Source: Pratylenchus scribneri
Lineage: Eukaryota > Nematoda > Chromadorea > Rhabditida > Pratylenchidae
Direction: 5' to 3'
Length of the DNA: 64,000 bases
Assembly: GCA_030063045.1 (NCBI GenBank)
Contig: JAQSEB010000015.1
Location: forward strand, 1,054,001 to 1,118,000
The number at the start of each line of letters is the position of its first letter. The stretch's first letter is position 1. The translations under genes and the position numbers were made by a program. The notes below the pieces were generated by a model. The model was not told the origin of the DNA. It made no database searches and saw only the letters and a program-made list of their open reading frames with translations. Below are positions 32,320 through 46,300 of this stretch, piece by piece.

Positions 32320-35300
32320 TCAGATTCGTGGACTTGTATTTGCAGACAAAATGCGATTTTGTGAATTGGCAACTAGAATGCGTGGTGATGAAGTTGGAAT
32401 GTCAATCACGCGATTCGGATGTGGCTTCAGGCAGGCCATTTGCTTGAAAATTGCCATACATTCTTTTCGTATGGTGCGGTTTACGGTCAAACAAAGAATT
32501 GATGGGAGGGCTAAAATAAAATATTTTTCAAAATATTATTTATTTATAGCATAAGGACAACAAGGACTAAGTCAAAAGATATATTTATAAATATAAAAGC
32601 TTTTTATTATTACTTTATTGGATCTCTTCATCTATATCTTAAATTGGAATTTTTAAACTCATTTTTTGCGCTATTAGGTGTAAATGGACAATTCAGATAA
32701 AACAAAAAAAACACACATTGAACCAACAATGAGCCCAATGTGCCAAACATTATTGAGACAACTATGTTCACTTCTATGAACATCAATAGGACATAGTAGA
32801 GACAGACTGCCGCGTTGAGGGCACTGATCAAGAGGATTTGGATGAACACTTGCTGAATTTCATAAAGTGAATAGGATAAATAATTAATTTTTGTACTTTT
32901 GTTTCTTGCGAATTCCAAGCCGATTGACTGCCCAATTGTTGTTTTTTGAAGAAGGAAATCATGAATATAAGGTAAAATAGCAGTATCAAAATGGGCACAC
33001 TGACATCATGGACCAACTCGATTGGACTGATATACTGCTGAGGGAGGGGAGGGAGGATAGATTAACCGACATTTGCGGATTCCCGACACTTGCGGACGAA
33101 ACGGTCTGGTACCGATGATGATAAAGCTGCTCTGGCAATGTTTATAATAGCATTTTACTAAGCATAAAATTAACCATAAAATAATAACTAAAGCTTTAGC
33201 AAATATTGAATATTCACCGAGTTATGGCCAAAAAACCGCCAGAAAAAAACAATTTTAATTAAGTCAACGGTTTTTAGGCCATAACTCGGTGAATATTCAA
33301 TATTGGCTAAAGCTTTAGATATCATTTTTGTGGCTAATTTTATGCCTTATAAAATGCGTTAAAAAATGCCACAGCAACTTTACTACCATCGGCACCAGAC
33401 CGTCTCGTCCGCAAATGTCGTAATACAGGATAATAAATTGAATCTATTCTAGCATCACAAATTCTAACCAATTCATCCATTCCGTCAATGTAATAAGCAT
33501 GCGGGTTAAAGTCGCACCCATAATTTATTGCGCTGAAGAGGCATGCTTTGTCAACAAATATGAAATAGATTGTGTAGGCCAAAATGAGCATAAGCCAAAA
33601 CTGCGAGGGAAAAAGTCGGATGAGTGCGAAAAATAATATAAAAAATGCAAACCCATGTTTTATTGCCTCCAAACAGGGTTTTGGCCAAATGTGGACGGCA
33701 CATTTCCAAGCAACGAGTGGCGGCCAACAAAACGGTCGCAGATGTTTCAAAGGCGTAAAAGACTGTAAATATATAATAATATAAATTTATAAAACAACTA
33801 TGATAAATTTGAGAAATAGTATTTAACCGAAATATAGATAATCAATCCATTATCTTACCATAAATTATGCATTTTGAAAAATATTCTTAATTAATATTAT
33901 TTTATAAAAAAATATTTTTATTCTATAATATATTAAAATTTAATCGCAACAATGTTAAGTTTAAAAAAGAAAAATTTCGTCAGCCCGTTCTGGCAAATGT
34001 TTTATAACATGGGAAGACAATTCCTAAATAAAAGGGCGATGTCAAATGTGAACGATTCATAAAATGATGGAAATACATATTAATTAGAATAGAAATAAAT
34101 ATAAAATTGAGTTAAAAATTAGAAAAAACATTCTTCATCCAAACAAATTTTTTAAACCAAATATTGTTATGTTTTTGTTTCTTTATACATTGTTGTATTT
34201 TTGTTTTCCCAAATATTATTTTTATTTTTCCAAACATTGTTATGTTTCTGTTTCTCTATACATTGTTTTGTTTTCCCAAATATTATTTTTATTTTTCCAA
34301 ACATTATTATGTTTCTGTTTCTTTATACATTGTTGTATTTTTGTTTTCCCAAATATTATTTTTATTTTTCCAAACATTATTATGTTTCTGTTTCTTTATA
34401 CATTGTTGTATTTTTGTTTTCCCAAATATTATTTTTATTTTTCCAAACATTATTATGTTTCTGTTTCTTTATACATTGTTGTATTTTTGTTTTCCCAAAT
34501 ATTATTTTTATTTTTCCAAACATTATTATGTTTCTGTTTCTTTATACATTGTTGTATTTTTGTTTTCCCAAATATTATTTTTATTTTTCCAAACATTATT
34601 ATGTTTCTGTTTCTTTATACATTGTTGTATTTTTGTTTTCCCAAATATTATTTTTATTTTTCCAAACATTATTATGTTTCTGTTTCTTTATACATTGTTG
34701 TATTTTTGTTTTCCCAAATATTATTTTTATTTTTCCAAACATTATTATGTTTCTGTTTCTTTATACATTGTTGTATTTTTGTTTTCCCAAATATTATTTT
34801 TATTTTTCCAAACATTATTATGTTTCTGTTTCTTTATACATTGTTGTATTTTTGTTTTCCCAAATATTATTTTTATTTTTCCAAACATTGTTATGTTTCT
34901 GTTTCTCTATACATTGTTGTATTTTTGTTTTCCCAAATATTATTTTTATTTTTCCAAACATTGTTATGTTTCTGTTTCTCTATACATTGTTTTGTTTTCC
35001 CAAATATTATTTTTATTTTTCCAAACATTATTATGTTTCTGTTTCTTTATACATTGTTGTATTTTTGTTTTCCCAAATATTATTTTTATTTTTCCAAACA
35101 TTATTATGTTTCTGTTTCTTTATACATTGTTGTATTTTTGTTTTCCCAAATATTATTTTTATTTTTCCAAACATTATTATGTTTCTGTTTCTTTATACAT
35201 TGTTGTATTTTTGTTTTCCCAAATATTATTTTTATTTTTCCAAACATTGTTATGTTTCTGTTTCTCTATACATTGTTGTATTTTTGTTTTCCCAAATATT

Positions 35301-38300
35301 ATTTTTATTTTTCCAAACATTGTTATGTTTCTGTTTCTCTATACATTGTTGTATTTTTGTTTTCCCAAATATTATTTTTATTTTTCCAAACATTGTTATG
35401 TTTCTGTTTCTCTATACATTGTTGTATTTTTGTTTTCCCAAATATTATTTTTATTTTTCCAAACATTGTTATGTTTCTGTTTCTCTATACATTGTTGTAT
35501 TTTTGTTTTCCCAAATATTATTTTTATTTTTCCAAACATTGTTATGTTTCTGTTTCTCTATACATTGTTTTGTTTTCCCAAATATTATTTTTATTTTTCC
35601 AAACATTATTATGTTTCTGTTTCTTTATACATTGTTGTATTTTTGTTTTCCCAAATATTATTTTTATTTTTCCAAACATTATTATGTTTCTGTTTCTTTA
35701 TACATTGTTGTATTTTTGTTTTCCCAAATATTATTTTTATTTTTCCAAACATTATTATGTTTCTGTTTCTTTATACATTGTTGTATTTTTGTTTTCCCAA
35801 ATATTATTTTTATTTTTCCAAACATTATTATGTTTCTGTTTCTTTATACATTGTTGTATTTTTGTTTTCCCAAATATTATTTTTATTTTTCCAAACATTA
35901 TTATGTTTCTGTTTCTTTATACATTGTTGTATTTTTGTTTTCCCAAATATTATTTTTATTTTTCCAAACATTATTATGTTTCTGTTTCTTTATACATTGT
36001 TGTATTTTTGTTTTCCCAAATATTATTTTTATTTTTCCAAACATTATTATGTTTCTGTTTCTTTATACATTGTTGTATTTTTGTTTTCCCAAATATTATT
36101 TTTATTTTTCCAAACATTATTATGTTTCTGTTTCTTTATACATTGTTGTATTTTTGTTTTCCCAAATATTATTTTTATTTTTCCAAACATTATTATGTTT
36201 CTGTTTCTTTATACATTGTTGTATTTTTGTTTTCCCAAATATTATTTTTATTTTTCCAAACATTATTATGTTTCTGTTTCTTTATACATTGTTGTATTTT
36301 TGTTTTCCCAAATATTATTTTTATTTTTCCAAACATTATTATGTTTCTGTTTCTTTATACATTGTTGTATTTTTGTTTTCCCAAATATTATTTTTATTTT
36401 TCCAAACATTATTATGTTTCTGTTTCTTTATACATTGTTGTATTTTTGTTTTCCCAAATATTATTTTTATTTTTCCAAACATTATTATGTTTCTGTTTCT
36501 TTATACATTGTTGTATTTTTGTTTTCCCAAATATTATTTTTATTTTTCCAAACATTATTATGTTTCTGTTTCTTTATACATTGTTGTATTTTTGTTTTCC
36601 CAAATATTATTTTTATTTTTCCAAACATTATTATGTTTCTGTTTCTCTATACATTGTTTTGTTTTCCCAAATATTATTTTTATTTTTCCAAACATTATTA
36701 TGTTTCTGTTTCTTTATACATTGTTGTATTTTTGTTTTCCCAAATATTATTTTTATTTTTCCAAACATTATTATGTTTCTGTTTCTTTATACATTGTTGT
36801 ATTTTTGTTTTCCCAAATATTATTTTTATTTTTCCAAACATTATTATGTTTCTGTTTCTTTATACATTGTTGTATTTTTGTTTTCCCAAATATTATTTTT
36901 ATTTTTCCAAACATTATTATGTTTCTGTTTCTTTATACATTGTTGTATTTTTGTTTTCCCAAATATTATTTTTATTTTTCCAAACATTATTATGTTTCTG
37001 TTTCTTTATACATTGTTGTATTTTTGTTTTCCCAAATATTATTTTTATTTTTCCAAACATTGTTATGTTTCTGTTTCTTTATACATTGTTGTATTTTTGT
37101 TTTCCCAAATATTATTTTTATTTTTCCAAACATTGTTATGTTTCTGTTTCTCTATACATTGTTTTGTTTTCCCAAATATTATTTTTATTTTTCCAAACAT
37201 TATTATGTTTCTGTTTCTTTATACATTGTTGTATTTTTGTTTTCCCAAATATTATTTTTATTTTTCCAAACATTATTATGTTTCTGTTTCTTTATACATT
37301 GTTGTATTTTTGTTTTCCCAAATATTATTTTTATTTTTCCAAACATTATTATGTTTCTGTTTCTTTATACATTGTTGTATTTTTGTTTTCCCAAATATTA
37401 TTTTTATTTTTCCAAACATTATTATGTTTCTGTTTCTTTATACATTGTTGTATTTTTGTTTTCCCAAATATTATTTTTATTTTTCCAAACATTATTATGT
37501 TTCTGTTTCTTTATACATTGTTGTATTTTTGTTTTCCCAAATATTATTTTTATTTTTCCAAACATTATTATGTTTCTGTTTCTTTATACATTGTTGTATT
37601 TTTGTTTTCCCAAATATTATTTTTATTTTTCCAAACATTATTATGTTTCTGTTTCTTTATACATTGTTGTATTTTTGTTTTCCCAAATATTATTTTTATT
37701 TTTCCAAACATTATTATGTTTCTGTTTCTTTATACATTGTTGTATTTTTGTTTTCCCAAATATTATTTTTATTTTTCCAAACATTATTATGTTTCTGTTT
37801 CTTTATACATTGTTGTATTTTTGTTTTCCCAAATATTATTTTTATTTTTCCAAACATTATTATGTTTCTGTTTCTTTATACATTGTTGTATTTTTGTTTT
37901 CCCAAATATTATTTTTATTTTTCCAAACATTATTATGTTTCTGTTTCTTTATACATTGTTGTATTTTTGTTTTCCCAAATATTATTTTTATTTTTCCAAA
38001 CATTATTATGTTTCTGTTTCTTTATACATTGTTGTATTTTTGTTTTCCCAAATATTATTTTTATTTTTCCAAACATTATTATGTTTCTGTTTCTTTATAC
38101 ATTGTTGTATTTTTGTTTTCCCAAATATTATTTTTATTTTTCCAAACATTATTATGTTTCTGTTTCTTTATACATTGTTGTATTTTTGTTTTCCCAAATA
38201 TTATTTTTATTTTTCCAAACATTATTATGTTTCTGTTTCTTTATACATTGTTGTATTTTTGTTTTCCCAAATATTATTTTTATTTTTCCAAACATTATTA

Positions 38301-41300
38301 TGTTTCTGTTTCTTTATACATTGTTGTATTTTTGTTTTCCCAAATATTATTTTTATTTTTCCAAACATTATTATGTTTCTGTTTCTTTATACATTGTTGT
38401 ATTTTTGTTTTCCCAAATATTATTTTTATTTTTCCAAACATTATTATGTTTCTGTTTCTTTATACATTGTTGTATTTTTGTTTTCCCAAATATTATTTTT
38501 ATTTTTCCAAACATTATTATGTTTCTGTTTCTTTATACATTGTTGTATTTTTGTTTTCCCAAATATTATTTTTATTTTTCCAAACATTATTATGTTTCTG
38601 TTTCTTTATACATTGTTGTATTTTTGTTTTCCCAAATATTATTTTTATTTTTCCAAACATTATTATGTTTCTGTTTCTTTATACATTGTTGTATTTTTGT
38701 TTTCCCAAATATTATTTTTATTTTTCCAAACATTATTATGTTTCTGTTTCTTTATACATTGTTGTATTTTTGTTTTCCCAAATATTATTTTTATTTTTCC
38801 AAACATTATTATGTTTCTGTTTCTTTATACATTGTTGTATTTTTGTTTTCCCAAATATTATTTTTATTTTTCCAAACATTATTATGTTTCTGTTTCTTTA
38901 TACATTGTTGTATTTTTGTTTTCCCAAATATTATTTTTATTTTTCCAAACATTATTATGTTTCTGTTTCTTTATACATTGTTGTATTTTTGTTTTCCCAA
39001 ATATTATTTTTATTTTTCCAAACATTATTATGTTTCTGTTTCTTTATACATTGTTGTATTTTTGTTTTCCCAAATATTATTTTTATTTTTCCAAACATTA
39101 TTATGTTTCTGTTTCTTTATACATTGTTGTATTTTTGTTTTCCCAAATATTATTTTTATTTTTCCAAACATTATTATGTTTCTGTTTCTTTATACATTGT
39201 TGTATTTTTGTTTTCCCAAATATTATTTTTATTTTTCCAAACATTATTATGTTTCTGTTTCTTTATACATTGTTGTATTTTTGTTTTCCCAAATATTATT
39301 TTTATTTTTCCAAACATTATTATGTTTCTGTTTCTTTATACATTGTTGTATTTTTGTTTTCCCAAATATTATTTTTATTTTTCCAAACATTATTATGTTT
39401 CTGTTTCTTTATACATTGTTGTATTTTTGTTTTCCCAAATATTATTTTTATTTTTCCAAACATTATTATGTTTCTGTTTCTTTATACATTGTTGTATTTT
39501 TGTTTTCCCAAATATTATTTTTATTTTTCCAAACATTATTATGTTTCTGTTTCTTTATACATTGTTGTATTTTTGTTTTCCCAAATATTATTTTTATTTT
39601 TCCAAACATTATTATGTTTCTGTTTCTTTATACATTGTTGTATTTTTGTTTTCCCAAATATTATTTTTATTTTTCCAAACATTGTTATGTTTCTGTTTCT
39701 CTATACATTGTTGTATTTTTGTTTTCCCAAATATTATTTTTATTTTTCCAAACATTGTTATGTTTCTGTTTCTCTATACATTGTTTTGTTTTCCCAAATA
39801 TTATTTTTATTTTTCCAAACATTATTATGTTTCTGTTTCTTTATACATTGTTGTATTTTTGTTTTCCCAAATATTATTTTTATTTTTCCAAACATTATTA
39901 TGTTTCTGTTTCTTTATACATTGTTGTATTTTTGTTTTCCCAAATATTATTTTTATTTTTCCAAACATTATTATGTTTCTGTTTCTTTATACATTGTTGT
40001 ATTTTTGTTTTCCCAAATATTATTTTTATTTTTCCAAACATTATTATGTTTCTGTTTCTTTATACATTGTTGTATTTTTGTTTTCCCAAATATTATTTTT
40101 ATTTTTCCAAACATTATTATGTTTCTGTTTCTTTATACATTGTTGTATTTTTGTTTTCCCAAATATTATTTTTATTTTTCCAAACATTATTATGTTTCTG
40201 TTTCTTTATACATTGTTGTATTTTTGTTTTCCCAAATATTATTTTTATTTTTCCAAACATTGTTATGTTTCTGTTTCTCTATACATTGTTGTATTTTTGT
40301 TTTCCCAAATATTATTTTTATTTTTCCAAACATTGTTATGTTTCTGTTTCTCTATACATTGTTGTATTTTTGTTTTCCCAAATATTATTTTTATTTTTCC
40401 AAACATTGTTATGTTTCTGTTTCTCTATACATTGTTTTGTTTTCCCAAATATTATTTTTATTTTTCCAAACATTATTATGTTTCTGTTTCTTTATACATT
40501 GTTGTATTTTTGTTTTCCCAAATATTATTTTTATTTTTCCAAACATTATTATGTTTCTGTTTCTTTATACATTGTTGTATTTTTGTTTTCCCAAATATTA
40601 TTTTTATTTTTCCAAACATTATTATGTTTCTGTTTCTTTATACATTGTTGTATTTTTGTTTTCCCAAATATTATTTTTATTTTTCCAAACATTATTATGT
40701 TTCTGTTTCTTTATACATTGTTGTATTTTTGTTTTCCCAAATATTATTTTTATTTTTCCAAACATTGTTATGTTTCTGTTTCTTTATACATTGTTGTATT
40801 TTTGTTTTCCCAAATATTATTTTTATTTTTCCAAACATTATTATGTTTCTGTTTCTTTATACATTGTTGTATTTTTGTTTTCCCAAATATTATTTTTATT
40901 TTTCCAAACATTATTATGTTTCTGTTTCTCTATACATTGTTGTATTTTTGTTTTCCCAAATATTATTTTTATTTTTCCAAACATTGTTATGTTTCTGTTT
41001 CTCTATACATTGTTTTGTTTTCCCAAATATTATTTTTATTTTTCCAAACATTATTATGTTTCTGTTTCTTTATACATTGTTGTATTTTTGTTTTCCCAAA
41101 TATTATTTTTATTTTTCCAAACATTATTATGTTTCTGTTTCTTTATACATTGTTGTATTTTTGTTTTCCCAAATATTATTTTTATTTTTCCAAACATTAT
41201 TATGTTTCTGTTTCTTTATACATTGTTGTATTTTTGTTTTCCCAAATATTATTTTTATTTTTCCAAACATTATTATGTTTCTGTTTCTTTATACATTGTT

Positions 41301-44300
41301 GTATTTTTGTTTTCCCAAATATTATTTTTATTTTTCCAAACATTATTATGTTTCTGTTTCTTTATACATTGTTGTATTTTTGTTTTCCCAAATATTATTT
41401 TTATTTTTCCAAACATTATTATGTTTCTGTTTCTTTATACATTGTTGTATTTTTGTTTTCCCAAATATTATTTTTATTTTTCCAAACATTATTATGTTTC
41501 TGTTTCTTTATACATTGTTGTATTTTTGTTTTCCCAAATATTATTTTTATTTTTCCAAACATTATTATGTTTCTGTTTCTTTATACATTGTTGTATTTTT
41601 GTTTTCCCAAATATTATTTTTATTTTTCCAAACATTATTATGTTTCTGTTTCTTTATACATTGTTGTATTTTTGTTTTCCCAAATATTATTTTTATTTTT
41701 CCAAACATTATTATGTTTCTGTTTCTTTATACATTGTTGTATTTTTGTTTTCCCAAATATTATTTTTATTTTTCCAAACATTATTATGTTTCTGTTTCTT
41801 TATACATTGTTGTATTTTTGTTTTCCCAAATATTATTTTTATTTTTCCAAACATTATTATGTTTCTGTTTCTTTATACATTGTTGTATTTTTGTTTTCCC
41901 AAATATTATTTTTATTTTTCAAACATTATTATGTTTCTGTTTCTTTATACATTGTTGTATTTTTGTTTTCCCAAATATTATTTTTATTTTTCCAAACATT
42001 ATTATGTTTCTGTTTCTTTATACATTGTTGTATTTTTGTTTTCCCAAATATTATTTTTATTTTTCCAAACATTATTATGTTTCTGTTTCTTTATACATTG
42101 TTGTATTTTTGTTTTCCCAAATATTATTTTTATTTTTCCAAACATTATTATGTTTCTGTTTCTTTATACATTGTTGTATTTTTGTTTTCCCAAATATTAT
42201 TTTTATTTTTCCAAACATTATTATGTTTCTGTTTCTTTATACATTGTTGTATTTTTGTTTTCCCAAATATTATTTTTATTTTTCCAAACATTATTATGTT
42301 TCTGTTTCTTTATACATTGTTGTATTTTTGTTTTCCCAAATATTATTTTTATTTTTCCAAACATTGTTATGTTTCTGTTTCTCTATACATTGTTGTATTT
42401 TTGTTTTCCCAAATATTATTTTTATTTTTCCAAACATTGTTATGTTTCTGTTTCTCTATACATTGTTTTGTTTTCCCAAATATTATTTTTATTTTTCCAA
42501 ACATTATTATGTTTCTGTTTCTTTATACATTGTTGTATTTTTGTTTTCCCAAATATTATTTTTATTTTTCCAAACATTATTATGTTTCTGTTTCTTTATA
42601 CATTGTTGTATTTTTGTTTTCCCAAATATTATTTTTATTTTTCCAAACATTATTATGTTTCTGTTTCTTTATACATTGTTGTATTTTTGTTTTCCCAAAT
42701 ATTATTTTTATTTTTCCAAACATTATTATGTTTCTGTTTCTTTATACATTGTTGTATTTTTGTTTTCCCAAATATTATTTTTATTTTTCCAAACATTATT
42801 ATGTTTCTGTTTCTTTATACATTGTTGTATTTTTGTTTTCCCAAATATTATTTTTATTTTTCCAAACATTATTATGTTTCTGTTTCTTTATACATTGTTG
42901 TATTTTTGTTTTCCCAAATATTATTTTTATTTTTCCAAACATTGTTATGTTTCTGTTTCTCTATACATTGTTGTATTTTTGTTTTCCCAAATATTATTTT
43001 TATTTTTCCAAACATTGTTATGTTTCTGTTTCTCTATACATTGTTTTGTTTTCCCAAATATTATTTTTATTTTTCCAAACATTGTTATGTTTCTGTTTCT
43101 CTATACATTGTTGTATTTTTGTTTTCCCAAATATTATTTTTATTTTTCCAAACATTGTTATGTTTCTGTTTCTCTATACATTGTTTTGTTTTCCCAAATA
43201 TTATTTTTATTTTTCCAAACATTGTTATGTTTCTGTTTCTCTATACATTGTTGTATTTTTGTTTTCCCAAATATTATTTTTATTTTTCCAAACATTGTTA
43301 TGTTTCTGTTTCTCTATACATTGTTTTGTTTTCCCAAATATTATTTTTATTTTTCCAAACATTATTATGTTTCTGTTTCTTTATACATTGTTGTATTTTT
43401 GTTTTCCCAAATATTATTTTTATTTTTCCAAACATTATTATGTTTCTGTTTCTTTATACATTGTTGTATTTTTGTTTTCCCAAATATTATTTTTATTTTT
43501 CCAAACATTATTATGTTTCTGTTTCTTTATACATTGTTGTATTTTTGTTTTCCCAAATATTATTTTTATTTTTCCAAACATTGTTATGTTTCTGTTTCTC
43601 TATACATTGTTGTATTTTTGTTTTCCCAAATATTATTTTTATTTTTCCAAACATTGTTATGTTTCTGTTTCTCTATACATTGTTTTGTTTTCCCAAATAT
43701 TATTTTTATTTTTCCAAACATTGTTATGTTTCTGTTTCTCTATACATTGTTGTATTTTTGTTTTCCCAAATATTATTTTTATTTTTCCAAACATTGTTAT
43801 GTTTCTGTTTCTCTATACATTGTTTTGTTTTCCCAAATATTATTTTTATTTTTCCAAACATTGTTATGTTTCTGTTTCTCTATACATTGTTGTATTTTTG
43901 TTTTCCCAAATATTATTTTTATTTTTCCAAACATTGTTATGTTTCTGTTTCTCTATACATTGTTTTGTTTTCCCAAATATTATTTTTATTTTTCCAAACA
44001 TTATTATGTTTCTGTTTCTTTATACATTGTTGTATTTTTGTTTTCCCAAATATTATTTTTATTTTTCCAAACATTATTATGTTTCTGTTTCTTTATACAT
44101 TGTTGTATTTTTGTTTTCCCAAATATTATTTTTATTTTTCCAAACATTATTATGTTTCTGTTTCTTTATACATTGTTGTATTTTTGTTTTCCCAAATATT
44201 ATTTTTATTTTTCCAAACATTATTATGTTTCTGTTTCTTTATACATTGTTGTATTTTTGTTTTCCCAAATATTATTTTTATTTTTCCAAACATTATTATG

Positions 44301-46300
44301 TTTCTGTTTCTTTATACATTGTTGTATTTTTGTTTTCCCAAATATTATTTTTATTTTTCCAAACATTATTATGTTTCTGTTTCTTTATACATTGTTGTAT
44401 TTTTGTTTTCCCAAATATTATTTTTATTTTTCCAAACATTATTATGTTTCTGTTTCTTTATACATTGTTGTATTTTTGTTTTCCCAAATATTATTTTTAT
44501 TTTTCCAAACATTATTATGTTTCTGTTTCTTTATACATTGTTGTATTTTTGTTTTCCCAAATATTATTTTTATTTTTCCAAACATTATTATGTTTCTGTT
44601 TCTTTATACATTGTTGTATTTTTGTTTTCCCAAATATTATTTTTATTTTTCCAAACATTATTATGTTTCTGTTTCTTTATACATTGTTGTATTTTTGTTT
44701 TCCCAAATATTATTTTTATTTTTCCAAACATTATTATGTTTCTGTTTCTTTATACATTGTTGTATTTTTGTTTTCCCAAATATTATTTTTATTTTTCCAA
44801 ACATTGTTATGTTTCTGTTTCTCTATACATTGTTGTATTTTTGTTTTCCCAAATATTATTTTTATTTTTCCAAACATTGTTATGTTTCTGTTTCTCTATA
44901 CATTGTTGTATTTTTGTTTTCCCAAATATTATTTTTATTTTTCCAAACATTATTATGTTTCTGTTTCTTTATACATTGTTGTATTTTTGTTTTCCCAAAT
45001 ATTATTTTTTTCAAACATTTCTATGTTTTTGTTTCTCCAAACATTGTTTTTTTTTTGTTCTCCCAAACATTGTTTTGTTTTTATTCTCTAAAACATTATT
45101 TTTATTTCCCAAACATTGCTATTTATTATGTTTTTATTTATCCAAATATTTTTGTGTTTAAGATTTTCTCAACATGTTTTTTTCTAACATTTTAATTTTA
45201 TATCTTATTTTAAATATTTTGTTATTTCTATCTAAATTTATTTAAATTTTAAATCAAAAAATTAAATTAGCATTTGCACTGTTTTAGGAATTTCCTAGAA
45301 CCGTTTTATAATACACAGTATAATTTTTTTGGCCTACAAACTCACAATTTCCATAAATAGCAGAAGCGTACATCAATTTTGGACTTGAGCAATAGACAAA
45401 GCCTTGGATGCCCCAAATGCCGTGCATAAGGTTATCGGCAAGGGAGGACATTTCTATCAAAGAAAGGCAAAACATAATTTTGTAACAACTCTGCTCCCGG
45501 TGACGCCAAAGGGCAGGCAAACATGGGATGTATAATAACTGTATTTTTGATAAAAAATATTAATACTACAATATTTTTGGGAAAGTAAAAATTACGCATT
45601 AAGACATTTATGGAACCGACACTTGCGGACGAACTGTCTGTTGCTGATGGTGATAAAGCTGCTGTGGGATTATTTAGTGCATTTTATTAGGAATAAAATT
45701 AGCTACAAAATGACATCAAATGCTATGGCCAATATTAAGTATTCATCGATGTGTGGCCAAAAAACGGCCAGAAACATAATTTGAATTAAATCAATGATTT
45801 TTTTTTGGCCAAAACTCGGTGAATATTCAACAATGGCCTATAAGCTGCTTTTAGTCATTTTGTAGCTAATTCTATGCCTAATAAAATATACCAAATAATC
45901 CCACAGCAGCTTTACCACCATCATCACCAGCCTGCTGTTTCGTTAGCACGTATCCGATCCGCAAGTGTTGGCTAATCAAAATCTCAGATTAAGAATAATT
46001 TTTTAACAAAAAATGTCGAAATCAAATTTATCATCATAATATCTGAAATCTGTTTGAATGACTATAGCTATAATTAAAATGGTAAACTTTCGATAATCTT
46101 CGTTGAAAGTATTTAAAATTATTCAGTAAATTTTATTATATGTAATAATTTTTCAATACCACAAACAGTAGAGAAAGTGCCACGTGAATGGTGCCCAACA
46201 CAATTTGTCGCCGATCTTCCAATGGGATTTGCTCAACTGAATAGCTACTGCAATTGTAGAGCAATTGGAATTTGGTCGGCTCAAACAGATATATTTCCAT
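32320..46300 (-). CDS. srt-type chemoreceptor (7TM GPCR) gene with an 11.6-kb satellite intron
   Basis: Seven-transmembrane receptor of the nematode srt class, presumably a chemosensory neuron receptor. Predicted exons 46300-46160, 45538-45346, 33762-33653, 33600-33469, 33037-32897, 32852-32717, 32510-32320 give 347 residues with consistent phase. Visible features: N-terminal LYNCSSYSVEQIP, TM2 with SCYKIMFCLSL, a Cys in YCSSPKL, TM3 with FYAFET and TRCLEM, TM4 WLMLILAYTIYFIF, TM6 FIQILLISALNAAVCLYYVL, and the family's C-terminal motif in the form LPSILCLTVNRTIR. Intron 2 (33763-45345) contains the 73-bp array; introns 1 and 4 each contain a copy of the same foldback element. No disabling change was found. 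If the donor at 32716 is not used, reading on gives a different tail ending at 32628. Confidence 0.78.
33084..33420. mobile_element. Foldback element, CGACACTTGCGG family, copy 1
   Basis: About 337 bp, almost entirely two inverted arms of about 150 bp. Ends are CGACACTTGCGGACGAAACG and its near-complement; the inner part has GCCATAACTCGGTGAATATT mirrored. It lies in intron 4 of the srt gene at 32320-46300. Related copies are at 45617 and 54136. Confidence 0.8.
34164..45010. repeat. 73-bp tandem array (about 148 units, 10.8 kb)
   Basis: Head-to-tail 73-bp units (with CCCAAATATTATTTTTATTT and TTATACATTGTTGTATTTTT). Two main variants differ at CATTATTATG/CATTGTTATG and CTTTATAC/CTCTATAC, and a 67-bp short unit lacks six bases near TTGTTTTG. 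The unit contains no TAA, TAG or TGA on the plus strand in any frame, so all three plus frames stay open for more than 3,600 codons; a single missing C at about 41919 changes frame without closing any. The array lies wholly within an intron of a minus-strand gene. From 45010 to about 45190 the units decay. Confidence 0.95.
45617..45970. mobile_element. Foldback element, CGACACTTGCGG family, copy 2
   Basis: About 354 bp, same layout as the copies at 33084 and 54136 with CCAAAACTCGGTGAATATTC in the centre. The right end is the most altered. It lies in intron 1 of the srt gene at 32320-46300. Confidence 0.75.

Noticed and set aside
32628..32918. Alternative srt C-terminus ending at 32628
   Set aside because: Reading on past 32717 is open but loses the family C-terminal motif, which is found in a phase-compatible exon at 32510-32320.
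34164..45195. Three overlapping plus-strand ORFs of about 3,640-3,665 codons
   Set aside because: They are the three frames of a 73-bp satellite that lacks stop triplets. The same peptide cycles in all three, it is composed almost only of F/I/L/Y/C/S residues, and the array is an intron of a minus-strand gene.
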